48,155 nucleotides of DNA from Hyphochytrium catenoides (taxonomy: Eukaryota; Sar; Hyphochytriomycetes; Hyphochytriales; Hyphochytriaceae). The position numbers and the translations under genes are program-made. The notes beneath the pieces were generated by a model, which was not told the DNA's origin, made no database searches, and saw only the letters and a list, made by a program, of their open reading frames with translations. Shown piece by piece: positions 1-12,000 of the stretch (position 1 is its first letter; each line of letters starts with the position of its first letter). The DNA lies in contig FLMG01001221.1 in assembly GCA_900088475.1 (NCBI GenBank), positions 62,793-110,947 of the forward strand. The letters are read 5' to 3'.

Positions 1-1
1 C

Positions 2-1680
2 TCGCTTGTCTGGTTCCTCTTCATTGGCATGCTGGGACAAGCCCTTTTCTCTGTCTCCATGACCTATGCCATCTTTCCCCTCTCCCTTCTATCCCGCCTC
101 ATCTTTGGCATAGGAGAGGGTAGTGCTGTGGTGGGCCAGAGAGCACTTCTCGCTCTAATTTTCCAACAAGAAGAGCTAACCTTTGCTATTGGCGTCGCAG
201 TATCGGTCACCAACATTAGCAGAATGCTAGCCAAAGCGACTGTCACGCCTGTAGCCGTCCATTTTGGGAGCTATTCGTATGCCCTTTGGTATGGGACCGT
301 GTGGTGCTTTGTCTCTTGGATGGCGGGTCTTGTGCTGCTTAGCTGGCAGAAGAGTAGAGAGGGGTCAGGCAGGGGCCTTTCATCTCTGTCGAGAGATGGG
401 TCGGACCTCTCTCCTTCCGCCTCTGCTCAGCAGAGGGAGAAGGTGAGGAAATGGTGGCATAAGAGGAGGCAAACCGTTTCTGAGAGACAGAGCGCACTCC
501 AGAACGGACATGTAGAAGACGTTAAGAGCCTGTCAGCCATGGTAAGTGGACAAGGCAACGGTAGTAGCAGAGTGAGAGAAGGAGAGAGGGAGCACACCAC
601 TATCAACAATATTCTTGTGGCTTTTGTTCGGTCAATTTTTCACCCTTGTGGCAGCACATGTCTGCGATCCATTACCTCCCAGTCCTAGTTGCGTCGTTGG
701 TGGGCCCTTATCACATCTGTTACACTGACTGGTTGCCTTCTTTTTCCCTCTCTCTCTCCCTTCTCTCTCTACCCTATACGGATACTGCCATCCCCGTGGC
801 GCCCTATCGCTAGTTCTGGCTGCTCGTGCTGTCGCACGCTCTCTTTGTGAACGTGTTTCACTTGTTTTATAACAACTCAGCCAACTACTTGATAGAAAAG
901 TACGGCTATGACTCCATCAAGGCAGGAGTCGTCTCTTCTTTCTCATCCTTTCTCTGCATCTTTGCCCCGTTGGTGGGATTGCTTGTAGACAAGGTCGGGG
1001 GCGGGATGGTCATTATCCTCCTCTCGAACGTGACGGCTGTCCTCATCTTCATAGCGCTCTCCTTCTTCTCTGTCTCGCCAGTGTCTCTCATGCTCCTCAT
1101 GTCGGCTTGCATGACAGTCACTCCTACCATAATGATGGCCTTCCTTGCGCTCTCGGTAGATGTGAGAAGGGTCGGTGTAGCCTTTGGGATCAGTGAGGTC
1201 CTCACTGCGTTCGTCTCTTTCCTGGGGAACATTTTGATTGGCTTCCTTAGAGATACCACAGGGACCTATGAATCCTCTCTCTTTTTCCTTCTCGTACTCT
1301 CTGTTCTCTGTCTTCTCCTGGTCTTGGCAGCTGTCTTCCTAGATCTTTCGATGTCAAGCAACATTGTGGTTGCCAAGACACCAAGGATCTTGGACAGTCC
1401 AATTGTGTTCGGCTTTGATAACCCAGAAATGTACGAGGACGACGAAGAATTGGAAGAAGAGGTAGAAGAGGGACAACAGGCCCCCAAGAGCAGCACGAGG
1501 AGACAGAAGGAAGATCACTGGGATGACAACACCGTCGATGGCCTCACTGGTAGAATGACTGCTGGAGAAGAGCTTCTGGCGCAAGATCTTTACGAAGATT
1601 GCGGTGGGGAGAGGCAAAGGAAAGGAGCGGGCAGTGAGAGCCTGCTCCACGTCGTCAAGTGGTCACCTAGAGAGCCATAG
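2..1680 (+). CDS. MFSD1-like major facilitator transporter, 5' truncated by window edge
   Basis: The coding sequence is open from the window edge (frame of base 2), so the N-terminal half is missing. I join 2-541 to 814-1680 across a 272-bp GT-AG intron (donor GTAAGT at 542, acceptor TAG at 811-813). Both sides are phase 0 and the frame stays open. The first exon holds the SRLIFGIGEG motif of the N-terminal MFS half and a long charged cytoplasmic loop. The second holds at least five helices with the repeat motif GLLVDKVGG, then an acidic Glu-rich tail. Spacing and motifs fit MFSD1, a lysosomal dipeptide uniporter in animals that partners GLMP. The substrate here is inferred only. A different MFS subfamily cannot be excluded. 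It converges on the RUN-RhoGAP-ELMO gene with about 180 bp between stop codons. Confidence 0.72.
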
Positions 1681-1860
1681 AAAACAGAAGGGACTGTTCT
1701 CTATAAGACCTTTCCTTGTATCTCCTATCACTAGTCTGCTAGGCACCCCACCGTCTAACCTAAGTTAATTCTCTAGAGTCTGCAATATAACGGACTAACA
1801 ACAAAGTAATTTTTATCATTTACAAGGCGAGACGTGGATCACAACGCAGGGCATAGCCCA

Positions 1861-4800
1861 CTACCTAGAACTCGCCCGTAGGACAGACCTTAACAAATAC
1901 ACCGATAAACATAGCAGGCCAAACGAAGAGTTTGGCTTCAGTCGAAAAAGAATGAACACGACCGCTAAAGCTCCTTCAGTAATAAACCTCCGGGCCCTTT
2001 CAAAGCAAGCCACCCTTGCTCTTTCTCGCCTGGCCTTTCCCTCATTTTCAACCAGTTTCCCTTTCTTCCCACAGTTTCTATAATATCGCCGTATTCTCTT
2101 TCTCCTTTCTTCTTGCTGCTCAAGCAGGGCGAGCGCCGAATGTTGACACCTCCTGGCCAGATTACCTGGTATCGCTTCATGTGAGGGACCAGCGGAAGCG
2201 ATCGGCAGTCTACATGGATCCGGTGAAACATACGGAGGAAGTGTGGGTTCAGGACCAGATAGTTCACCTTCCTATCATGTTCCGCGTACCTTCTTGGATG
2301 CCGTTTGGCTTGGAGGCCTCTTGGGCCTGCTTCTGATTGAGCTCTAACCAGCGCTGGAACAACTCCTTGGCGTTTTTGGGGGCGGCCATAAGGATCGAGC
2401 GTACCTCCGCCGCTGTTTGCTGAAGGATGACTGGAAAGTCCATCATGGTAGCGTCTTTTTGAAAAAGAGGGTCAGTGAATGTGGGCGAAACGAGCGGAGA
2501 CGAAGAAGCAAGATAGCCAATGTAAAGAGCAGGAGAAACAACGTGCGAAGTAACACCGAGCCAGATGATATTAGCACAGACGCAAGGGCCCTCACTTGCT
2601 CGTGTCCAGTTTCTATCCAGCAGCATCATGGCAACGCAAAAGAGTATCTCGAAGGCATGTGGATCGTCGAAAAGTCTGGTCATGGAAAGGGTAACCATGT
2701 AAGTCAAGTCTGTCTGAGAGTGACGAAGACACGAGCGACCACGACAAAATTGGCAGTGAGACACTTTAGACGAACCACTGACTGCCACAGAAGAGATAGA
2801 ACTAAGGGATGGGTCGGTGGGATCACCTCCACGCGGGATGGACCGACATTTTGTCCCCATGTCCTACTCTAACAGTTGAGATGAACTCAGGAGGCTGAAT
2901 GATGGCAATAGTAGCAGGAAGCCCTTCCGCAACTCTGCCTTCCTCTGGTTCCTCTGGCGTCCTGTCGCTTTGCACTATCTGTAATTGCTCATGCTCCGCC
3001 AGTCGCTGTCCAATGCTTACATGATCGCACCACCTGTGCCATCGGTCTGGCCAGAGCTCCACCTGAGGGTGGACCCCATTAGATAGACGGGAAGCGTTTG
3101 TTCATTAGTATTGAAGGCTGACATAGCGAGAGAGAGACGGGAGGCAATGGATCTTACACATTAGCGGTTGGACTTATAAAGAGCGGAAGAAAGCAGAAAC
3201 CTCAACTGCTTGTTAGTTATATGTCATGGCCGGCATAGAAAAGAGGATGCAGGTTAAGGCAGGCTCCCCGATACAAAGAACGTGGAACTTACTTCTCTTT
3301 CGTTCTTCTCGTCTTCCTTGAGGTTCAAAAGGTCCAGAAGGAGGTTCACTAAGTGACCAGCGGCTTGAGGAAAAGGAAAATCTTCTTTGGTCCTCCCAGC
3401 CCTTTTTCTAACGATCTGGCGGGAGAGTTGTGGATGTTGATCCAGGAAATAGAGGATGCAGTCTATCGTCAATATCCCAAATGGCTGGAGGTCTTTCATT
3501 GGGTCATTCTACAGGGAGCCGTAACGAGGTGGAAAGAGAAAGCGGTGAGCGTCCGATCAGGTGGAGAGTTACGCCTGATGACTAAGGACAAAAGCTCTGC
3601 TACTTAGAGCACGAAGTCATCATCTGGTCGGAAAAGAAGCACAATGGGGGTGGGGCGTGGAAGAGACTCGAAGGAGGTTGCTGGAAGAGGGTGGATGGCA
3701 ATTAGGGTCAAGGGCCATCGCAGGGGAAACTTGTCTCTCAACTTAGAGTAGGCAAAAGCTATCAAGCAAGGAGAGATGAGAATACGTAGAGAAGAATGGC
3801 ATCGAGGAGTAAGTAGGAGCGCCCTCCTGTCAACGCCAGGCCAAGAAGAAAGCGTTGGAAGCGAAAGTGCGTGAAAGTCAAAGAACATGAGGTAGCCGTC
3901 AGAGATGAATATATCAGGTGATCACCTTATGAAATCCGTTCTCTTCCCAAATTCGAGACTTAAGAATGATCTCAAGTGTAGGGAGGCTCGTCGCATCCTT
4001 TGGAGCCACCGGAGCACTTCGTCCTTGGCCCCATCTTTCCTTTCTTTGCAGTAGCCCAGCTCTAGGGCTGGCCACGGGGCTCACAGAGGGGGAGCGTGAC
4101 TGAGGAAGTGACGAAGACAAGAGAGTCCTAGCTCTCCTGAAAGAAGATGGAGAAGAAAGAGGATTTGTTTCCATTGGAAGGAGCTCTCCCCAAAGCCTCC
4201 GGAGCTTATTCGCATGTCTCATATTGCTCTGCAACCAGAGACATCACCAACCTTGTTAGAACAGGACGACAACTAACATGCGAAGCAGACAGCAGGGAAG
4301 GGAAATACCTTACAGGAGAAGGAAGATCATAGAAAGTGGAGCTTACGAGGTTAAGGGAAGAAAGGAAGAGAGAGCGAACTTACGAGATCAAACTGACTGC
4401 TGCTTCTGCGGACGAGGTCTGAGAGACCTGAGAGTTTTCTAGCCAGGTGCTGCAAGACAACGGGATCGTGTAGGACACAAAAAGTTCAGCAAAAGACGGG
4501 AGAGACTATGTCAGCCCATTCGCCTAGTACCTTCTTCTCCCGCCTCGTACAGAGTTAGACATACGTAAGGTATCACGCAGTCGTGGCCATTGAGGTGCAG
4601 GATGGCAGAACATAGTGTAGGGAGATTATATCTAAGAACCGTGAACACTAAGAGACTAGAATCTAACGCGATTTTGAGGAAAGAAACGAGAAGCTACAAC
4701 GACCATGCCCACCTCTCTCTCCCTTCTGAGACTCTCTCTGACTTCCATAAATATATCCTGTTCATGGTCCAGCAGGCTCTCTAGGACTGCGCAAGCTCTG

Positions 4801-7759
4801 GGATCCTCGCACGCTCTCCTTAGCCCTTTCTCGTCGGAAGAGGGAACGGACGGGGAGGCAAATATTACTCGAGAGAGAGCCCGGGCAAGTACGGACAGAG
4901 AGAGGCCGTTGCTTTCATGATGTTGTAAAGCCCTAGAAAGACTGGTGACCAGGCGCTCCAGACAAGGCTGAGAGGCTGCTGGGAGGGAGTTGACCAATAA
5001 CCGGAGATTCCTGATCCGCTCTTCTATCACCTCCAACTCGTTCGCCCTTAAGAAAGATTGAATCACGGAAGAAATGGATAAGCAAGGTTTAGGCATGATA
5101 GGAACGGAGGGCAGACCCATATCGGAAACTTACCCAATAAAGGCCTGATACATATAGCTTGGGATTAGTGGCTCAGGAAGCTCCATGAGAAACTGAGACC
5201 AGGATAGAGTAAAAAAGATTCTTCAGTGTACTCAGAGTGTGTGGAGCAAGACTCGGATGCACATAGAGGGCCAGGCAGGCCAGGATAGCTATAGGCTTAT
5301 GGTATTTGAGGGGATCGGTATGACTTGCAGTCGAGAAGCCGCACCTGCATCATCATAGTCGTGGCGTGATGAACATGACTCCATACGCTGAGCTTGCCTG
5401 TCTGCAGAATGTCTAACCAAGGAAGAGAGGAAATAGGGCAAAGGCTTAGAAGTGCGCAGGCCCCTTCATGTCGTAAGTGTCAGGGGAAACAAGGTGTAAT
5501 AGCAAAAGCTCTAGGGTCCAGAATACTATGCTTCGGAGAGAGACAGTCGATCAACGCTATAGCAGGATGGACCTAGGCGGAAGAGGATATGAGAGTCTTA
5601 TGATAGATTGAAGTCATCAGTGCTAAAGACCGAGAGCGGTGCGACGAAGGAGTCATTTTTCCTCTTCGTTGCTTTCCTACCGGCCATCAACCGCTGCCAA
5701 GTAGTGGACGCCAAATCTGTTTGGAAGATACCTTCTGTCTCCACTCCCGCATCCAACACACGGCAGCACCCTTCCAAGAAGTTCGGAACGGAAAGCGCGG
5801 GAGAGAGGAGAGCAAGATCGGAGGATACAGGGGACGAGACCAGCTGGGACAAAGGGACACGGAAGAGAAGAGGCGCAGAAAGGGATCGGCTGTTCTTCTT
5901 GTCGTGCAAAGGATGTGGCAACAAGTGAGAGGGAAGGGTAAAGAGAAGCCGCGTAATCATGGCCTTCGCCTCTTCACTCAAAAGCTGGTAAACCGATCTT
6001 GACACCGTGCGTTTCTTTCCCATTCCTTGGATTTTGTCTTCATCAATCGCTCTCTCAGTTGCCCTCTCTCTTTTGTCTTGACTGACAGTTTGATGCTTCT
6101 CAGCAGCTTCAGGTCCAGCAGATGTGCCCCCACCTTGAGAATCCGCACAGTGCGATGGACCCGAGGAAGCCCGGCTCTCTCTATATCTTCTCCTCCGAGA
6201 CTAGCATGAGAAAGAAGGGCCGACAAGGGACGATGAAAGAGAGGGCGAGGAGGATCCTCACGCTGATTAGTGGTTTAAAAAAGGGTGGATTCAAGGTCTT
6301 TCAAGAGAAGTTGTAGAAGGCTCGAGCTCTTTTACCTTCACTTCAAGCGCCAAACCAAAGGGCAACTGATCCAGAAGCAGTGTCAGGGAGCAGAGGAGTT
6401 CGAACTGATTGTCGTCTCTCACTAGGGCATCAGAAGGATAAATGGATGCCAAAAGCGCGCTCTCATCCTTTCTCCTGGCCGATTCGGCAATAGGAACAGG
6501 ATCAGCAACAGATTTGGAAGCTTTGTGACAGCTTCGCGGGAGGCATCCAGTAACAAATACCGAGAGAGGAGATGACGTTCAGAATAGGATAGAGACACCG
6601 ACCTAGATAAACAAGGGCATAGGAAAGAAGTGAAGAACCGTTGGTAATCGTAACCCAGGTTGCGTTCCTACCTCCAACTACGAAGTACTTTACTAAGTAT
6701 GTGCGTGTTGAGACACTGACGCAGCCACGCATGGACTTTTGCTCGGACTGTCTGGACACCAACAAGGGACTCTGCCACACAGAGCGAGGAGTGCAGACCC
6801 TTGACGGCAGGACCCTCTGCCTTTTTCTTTCCGTCTCCCTCTTTCTCCTTTTGCAGTCGTTCCGCCTCTATCTTGGCTAGTTTGAGCTCGGAGGGAAAGA
6901 GGGAGGAGGAAGAAAGCTCCAGCAGTTCCTCGTTGAACTCCATCTCGTACCACGAGAGTGCTTTCGCTTTGGCCAAAAGAATCTCCTGCTGTATCTCCCA
7001 CTCCCTCTGTCTTTCGAGCTGACCTTTATCAATTGCCTGCAGAAATGACCAAAAGCTTGCTGCAGCTTTCTCTGTCTGGCCATTAGTTTCCTTCAGCGGT
7101 CTCCTTTCTCTTCTTGATGCCAATCCATGCAACAGACACTGTTCTAAAACTCTGCATAGCTCTTTCACGGTCTTGTCTTCATCGTCTAAGGTGGGCAGAG
7201 TCTCCGTAGAGATGACGGCGTTAGCATTGACCCGTTCTGTTGTCTCTCTAAGAAGCCTTTTAACGAGAAGAGAGAGGAGGGCTAGCTCACTCTCTGCACC
7301 TTCTTCTGTTAGCTGTCGTTCCTCTTCCTTTTCTCTGGTCAAGCTGCTGCTATCTGCAGGAGAGGAAAAGATAGCAGAGCATGTGGTATCGAACGAATCG
7401 GTTCTTTCCTTGATTTTCTCCAGTGATAGAGGATCATGGCGAGAGGCAGGGTAAGGAGAGGGAGAAGGTTTAAGCTCCTCGCTTGGCTCTATTCTCTCCT
7501 CCTCTTCAGGGCTGTCAGAGCTAAGGGGAGAACCTTTTGCTGTCTGTCTGTTGCTCTCGGAGAGAGGGACTGGCGGGGATGACGAAATATTTCCCTCCGG
7601 ATGGCTTCCCTTCTTGGCCTTGGCAAGAGTGGTGAGGGATGAGGATGAGAAAGCGCTTTCTCCAATCTCTGCCTCGACAGGGAGGGCATGGCGCTCCTCC
7701 TGATTAGAAGGACCCGCAGGATCCACTGATAGCTGTCTGTCTCGCTGTATTCCCACCAT
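1861..7759 (-). CDS. RUN-RhoGAP-ELMO multidomain small-GTPase scaffold (14 exons)
   Basis: Exons, high to low coordinate: 7759-6672, 6474-6336, 6200-5681, 5401-5325, 5192-5134, 5046-4713, 4693-4565, 4449-4384, 4228-3926, 3508-3293, 3062-2868, 2713-2596, 2454-2290, 2174-1861. Every junction has GT-AG ends and matching phase, and the total is 3,723 bp (1,240 aa). Order: acidic Ser-rich N-terminus, RUN domain, linker, RhoGAP domain, a stretch that may be the armadillo-like region seen in ELMO proteins, ELMO domain, and a basic C-terminal tail. ELMO proteins scaffold DOCK exchange factors for Rac; RUN domains bind Rab, Rap or Arl GTPases. A role coupling membrane GTPases to Rho signalling is inferred. 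Start is the first ATG of the long first exon. Least certain: the junction after RhoGAP (a 19-nt intron at 4694-4712, or a different longer one) and the last exon, where acceptor 2267 with a 22-nt intron also keeps frame. Confidence 0.72.
2290..4228 (-). other. ELMO domain (ELMO1/CED-12 type)
   Basis: Blocks read across five exons: HANKLRRLWGELLP, then IWEENGFHK joined to NDPMKDLQPFGIL, then ILYFLDQHP, DFPFPQAAGHLVNLLLDLL, FEILFCVAMMLLDRNW and ATMMDFPVILQQT. These follow the ELMO family pattern in order and spacing, including the conserved W-x-x-x-GF and the LFC-x-x-x-LLD-x-x-W helix. The D-x-R position is Gln (DLQ), as expected for scaffold ELMOs rather than ELMOD GAPs. The splice joins at 3926/3508 and 2596/2454 rebuild motifs exactly. 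Confidence 0.83.
4713..5870 (-). other. RhoGAP domain with catalytic residues replaced
   Basis: The domain opens with SVPNFLEGCCRVLDAG and ETEGIF. It continues through the 5401-5325 exon (ending AASRLQ) and the 5192-5134 exon (FLMELPEPLIP). It ends in 5046-4713 with LRLLVNSLP, the ESNGLSLSVLARAL segment and a terminal VLESLLDHEQDIF helix. This is the canonical RhoGAP block order. Residues equivalent to p50RhoGAP R85, K122, R126 and N194 read Gln, Gln, Met and Val. The fold is clear; GTPase-activating activity is doubtful. Confidence 0.75.
6336..7350 (-). other. RUN domain region
   Basis: RUN blocks appear in order. First comes a helical LLSLLVKRLL segment, then an LC-x-x-LE-x-x-L-HGL block (read as KELCRVLEQCLLHGL), then SFWSFLQ. 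A charged insertion of about 85 residues follows. Next is HAWLRQCLNTHILSKVLRSW, and in the following exon the block around SIYPSDAL and a final helix ending FGLALEVK. Joining 6672 to 6474 (phase 2) gives the usual spacing between the LN block and the Y-x-x-x-AL block of RUN domains. The insertion before the RAWLR-like block is unusual. Confidence 0.72.
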
Positions 7760-8308
7760 AGCGCTGGGCCAATAGAGCACAGAAACGGACAGAAACAAAA
7801 GAAACTGAAGGTTACTTGCACGGGACGGCGTGTCTAACAGAGAAGGGAAGCGGAAGGTGTTGTCAACGAGCGCACAAACGGGAGATTTGACCTCCGGCAC
7901 ATGGAGACAAGGAGTTCCTTAGACAGGACAGAGAGAAAGAGAGAGAGAGGACAGAGAGAGAGAGAGACCCACAGACAGACTACACGGTTGACCTAAGGAC
8001 ACAAATAAGCGCTGAGCGCTTGTGACGCTAAAAGGGGAGAGAAGTGTTCCTTTACTGCTCGAGGAGTGCTCGGGCTTCCCCCTTGGTTCTTGTCTCTAGG
8101 CGACTTCCACTCAGAAGAGTGCTTCTCAGTCGCGCTAAAGCGTCATGCAGCGTGGCCTTAGATGATGCTTGGCATGGGAGGAAGCTTCACCTTCTGACTG
8201 GGGGACAGGCTGATCATGAAGATAAGAGCTGGGCAAGGAAGGGCATGAGAGATAGCGAGAGTGATTGAGAAAATGAGTGCAAGGAAGAGAAAGCGTGAGA
8301 GAGAGAAA

Positions 8309-8366
<58 letters not shown>

Positions 8367-9002
8367 AGAGAGAGAGAGAGAGAGAGGACAGACTGGAGAT
8401 GATGATGGAGGAGGGAGAGGAAAGAAGAAGAGTGATGACTCAGAACATCCTTTCGAGGGAACATATCCGCTAACGTCCTCTCCTCCTGTCCCTAAGACAA
8501 ATAAACCCCAGCATTCAAAGGGACACTTTCTTACAAGTACGTCCTCCTCCCTTTACCCCCGCATCCCACTCAACCCCCAGGTGAACTGACACTAGACAAG
8601 GCAGGTAGTTATCTTACTGCAATAGCTCTTGATTACTGCTTCTACCTAGCGGGTAACGGCTAGAGAAGCGAGGAATGATTGTTTCCCTTTCCTCCCTCCT
8701 CCTCCTCCCTCACACATATAATTTCTATGGATCTTCCACTGTGGGGGATGAAGGCAAGCTTGTTGGTGCTTCTGATCCCGGTGAAGACAGAGCGGAGTGC
8801 TGATGATGGCGCAACGGACTGAGAGGAGTAGCTGGCTCTACTTCACCCTTGCTGGCCTCTCCCTGTGCGTCAACCTCGCTTGTCCTCAGGAGTAGGCGCA
8901 GCTGGCTTCCTACTACTCTTAATTTGCTCTACTCTAAGCAGCGGGTGCCATAAACTAGTTGACCCAATCGTACTAACAGGGGCATCAGGAAGAGACAACG
9001 AA
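7760..9002. promoter_or_regulatory. Divergent intergenic region between RUN-RhoGAP-ELMO and ASCC2
   Basis: About 1.2 kb separates two divergently transcribed genes, so it probably holds both promoters. It contains the GA tract listed separately and a shorter GA-rich run near 7930-7970. An ATG-led reading frame from about 8803 has a hydrophobic signal-like start but does not join ASCC2 in phase, so I do not call it an exon. No TATA-like element was convincing. Confidence 0.35.
8311..8387. repeat. (GA)n microsatellite
   Basis: An almost uninterrupted AG/GA dinucleotide run of about 75 bp, with one CA interruption near 8366. It lies in the divergent promoter region. Confidence 0.95.
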
Positions 9003-12000
9003 ATGGCAGAGAAACGAGGAGAAAGAGTGTCAATGAAGACAAGGAATGGGAGGATGGAAGGGCAATCGCTTTCGCATTATATGAGTCCGGAGGAGCTAAG
9101 GGAACAAGCTCTGTCCTCCGAGAAGGAGCGTCGGGAAAGAGAGTGGGAGCGTGTCTTCTCTGGCCCCGATTGTAGCCAAGCAAAGCAGCTAAAGATTCAG
9201 TTTCTTCCGTTCCTCCCTCGTGACAATTATAGCGACCGCAGCGTTCTTCCTCCTTCCACTGCAACGGATTCTGTCGGAAGCAGCAATTCCACTGGTAGCC
9301 TCACGCTTCTGACCTTACTGTTCGTTTACTCTCCTGCTTCATCTTGGAGCTCATTCATATCTCCTTCTTATGACTTTTTCCTGTCCACCTTGCTTCTCCC
9401 TGGACCTCTCTTGGACCATGATAGATGCGGCACTCATATAGCAGATTGATCTCTTCACTGACTTTCGTCTCATCCCTGGCAGCGTTGGCAGTAATGAACA
9501 ATGACCTGAGGTCGCTCTTGAAGGCGCCTTTTAGCATATTTCTCAGTACTGTGCTGTACAACGAATCATTGCTAAAGTACTTGGATACCTTCCTAAGGTT
9601 TGTGACTCCATAATGAGGAAAGAGTATCTCCAAAAATGTAGATGAGCAACCGAGAAGAACAGAAAGAGGAAAGAGAGAGCCGGTGATGGACCTAGCCAAA
9701 GTATAGGACAGGAGAGGAGTAAGATGATGCCTAGCAGGCTTACAACGCCTGTTTTAGGACCCTTGAGTCCATACTGGAGCGCACAGGAGCAGCTCCACGT
9801 TATTTATTATCTCTTACTATAGGTACCGGTCGCGTTGGTATGATTCAAATGACGTCCAAGACGAAGGGAGAGAAGAGGCGCGCCATGAGCAGAGTTCAGA
9901 GCTCAAAGATCTTTCTCGTCGGACTCTTCTAGTGCTTGTCAGGTAAAAGTTGCTCTTAACGACGAGGAATGTCTTGTGTGTGACTCGGGGGAAATGGACA
10001 AGAAAGGGAATCGGCAACTCAAGGGAACGTAGTGGGCTCCGCCTAGCAGTGACGGAACAGAAAGATGTATCAAATCTGGAGAAGCTCGTATGCCACTCCT
10101 TCATTACTCGTTTCTGGCCTGGTTTTGTCCCAATGTTAAGGATCAATCGTTGCTCTTTCTTTCTCTCATGGCCGAAAGGTTATGCTCGGACGAGTCCGAT
10201 GGGTTTATTATCTCCTATAGTTCCATAGGTAAGCATCAAACTGGATCTCTTTTAGCCCTCTCTCCCCTTGCAATTGTTCTCTTCGGCAGGTCCCTCTCCT
10301 TTAGCTTTATGCCTGTCGTCAGATCTTTGGTATGGCAAACTTCCGGTTGCCTTTACTGACATTTTACCTTAAACCGACAGACAGAGATGAAGAGACCCTT
10401 TCCAGAATCTACATCCAGACGTTGCGCTCAAAGGTAACGGCTCAGCTTGAGCTTACGGTCTACAACCTATTTTTGATTACTGCTGCCGTGGCTTTGCCTT
10501 AATCCTCATTCCCTGCTCTCATTTCTTATCTGTAGTCTTGACGTTTCGTCTATCTTTCCCTGGTGTATGATGGCCCGCCATAGAGTTTGACGGAACGGGT
10601 CTTCCTGTCATCTTCTGGAAATAGTCGCTTAAATAGTCACTTACTTACAATCCTCTCCCTCCTCTGAACAGGGCCTATTCACACTGCCGAGTCTCCTAGA
10701 TATTGCTGCCCTTTGGGGTCGGGACAATCAAAAACTAGCAGCTCTGGTGGCGGAGAAAGTTGCAGAAAGAGGAATACTGAAAGAGATAGAAGAAGAAGAG
10801 AGGCAAATGTTCCTGACCCTCACCAAGGTAAGTGAGTCCAAGGTCACGGTGCGTCTGGCGTGAGTCTTATTGAAAAAGGCGAGAAGGGATGTAGATAGAC
10901 GGAAGGCGGAACAAACCGGAGACAATCCGCTTCGATCGAAGGGTCATAAGTTTCCTTCTGGACAAGAGGGTAGTTAGAGTAGGATGAATGGCCTGAATCT
11001 GCTCGTGAACTTACGAAGCCGTCCGAGCGCAGATACTAGAAGACACTAGGGAACGACTTCTAGTAAGTCGTGGGGGGGAGGATGAGACAGACCTAGTCAG
11101 TTATGTGCGAGACATCAGCTTGACAGTAAGTCATCAAATAGGGCTTTCCTTTCTACTTCAAATCGGACCTGCTTTGTGTTCTGCTTAGGCTTTAAAGCAT
11201 TGGTCCTCTTCTTCCTCTCTCCGATGAAGACCTTCTGCTACCGATTCTTTTTGTGTAGATCACTTGAGACTCTCCTTCTCGCCTTTCAGGAGGGTTTACA
11301 TCACATCATTTGCGTTAGGTGGTGTCTTTCTCTTATTTTTTTCTTTCTTTAAGCACTCGTAGTAATCCGTATTCCACCCAATATACTACAGGTATCATCC
11401 TATATTGCATGCCGACCGTACGCGGCTGCTCAAGTTATCCCTCCAGATGCTACGACAATGGGCGGCCCCGGCTCGTTACTGGGTGAAGTTTCTTTTATCT
11501 ACGAAGAGGCCCTGGCCAGTAAAGAGGTCAGAACATCAAGAGAGAAAGAAGCTTGATTAGGTCAAGAGTTAGTAGCTAGAAGTGTTGGGCTTAATACTAC
11601 GCATTGACTGTTTCACCGTGGACTTTCTCGAAACATCTGAATGGGCGAAGAACAAATATTCCTAAGAAGAGCTCCGACTGACTCCCGTTGTACTGTTTTC
11701 CTTCCCCTTCTGGCATTCGCCTCCTGATGTGCACAACTCTGGTGTCCCTACCTGTCCGGTAGAGCCGCGAGGTTGCAGGAGCCAAGTTAGGCCTCCTGGA
11801 GGTAAGACTACTTTAGCACAGAAAACGTTGGTAGCTCTTGGTCCTGCTCCCTCAGCCTAACCCTCTTCCTCCTTGCTCTCTGCGTGATACTTTTGCTCGG
11901 TTGACAGCTCTCCTGCGCACTACTGCTCAATGGGCTTGTCCGGCAGATTATGGGTGATGAATCTCCATTGAATACTAGAGAGGCAAAGGTGAGTTTCTCT

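Noticed and set aside
2268-2289. 22-nt intron in the last part of the ELMO gene
   Set aside because: It keeps frame, but a normal 115-nt intron (2175-2289) with the same donor and a better pyrimidine tract also does, so the ultrashort version is not needed.
8135-8473. Ser/Leu- and Arg/Glu-rich frames on both strands
   Set aside because: Artefacts of the GA tract in the divergent promoter.
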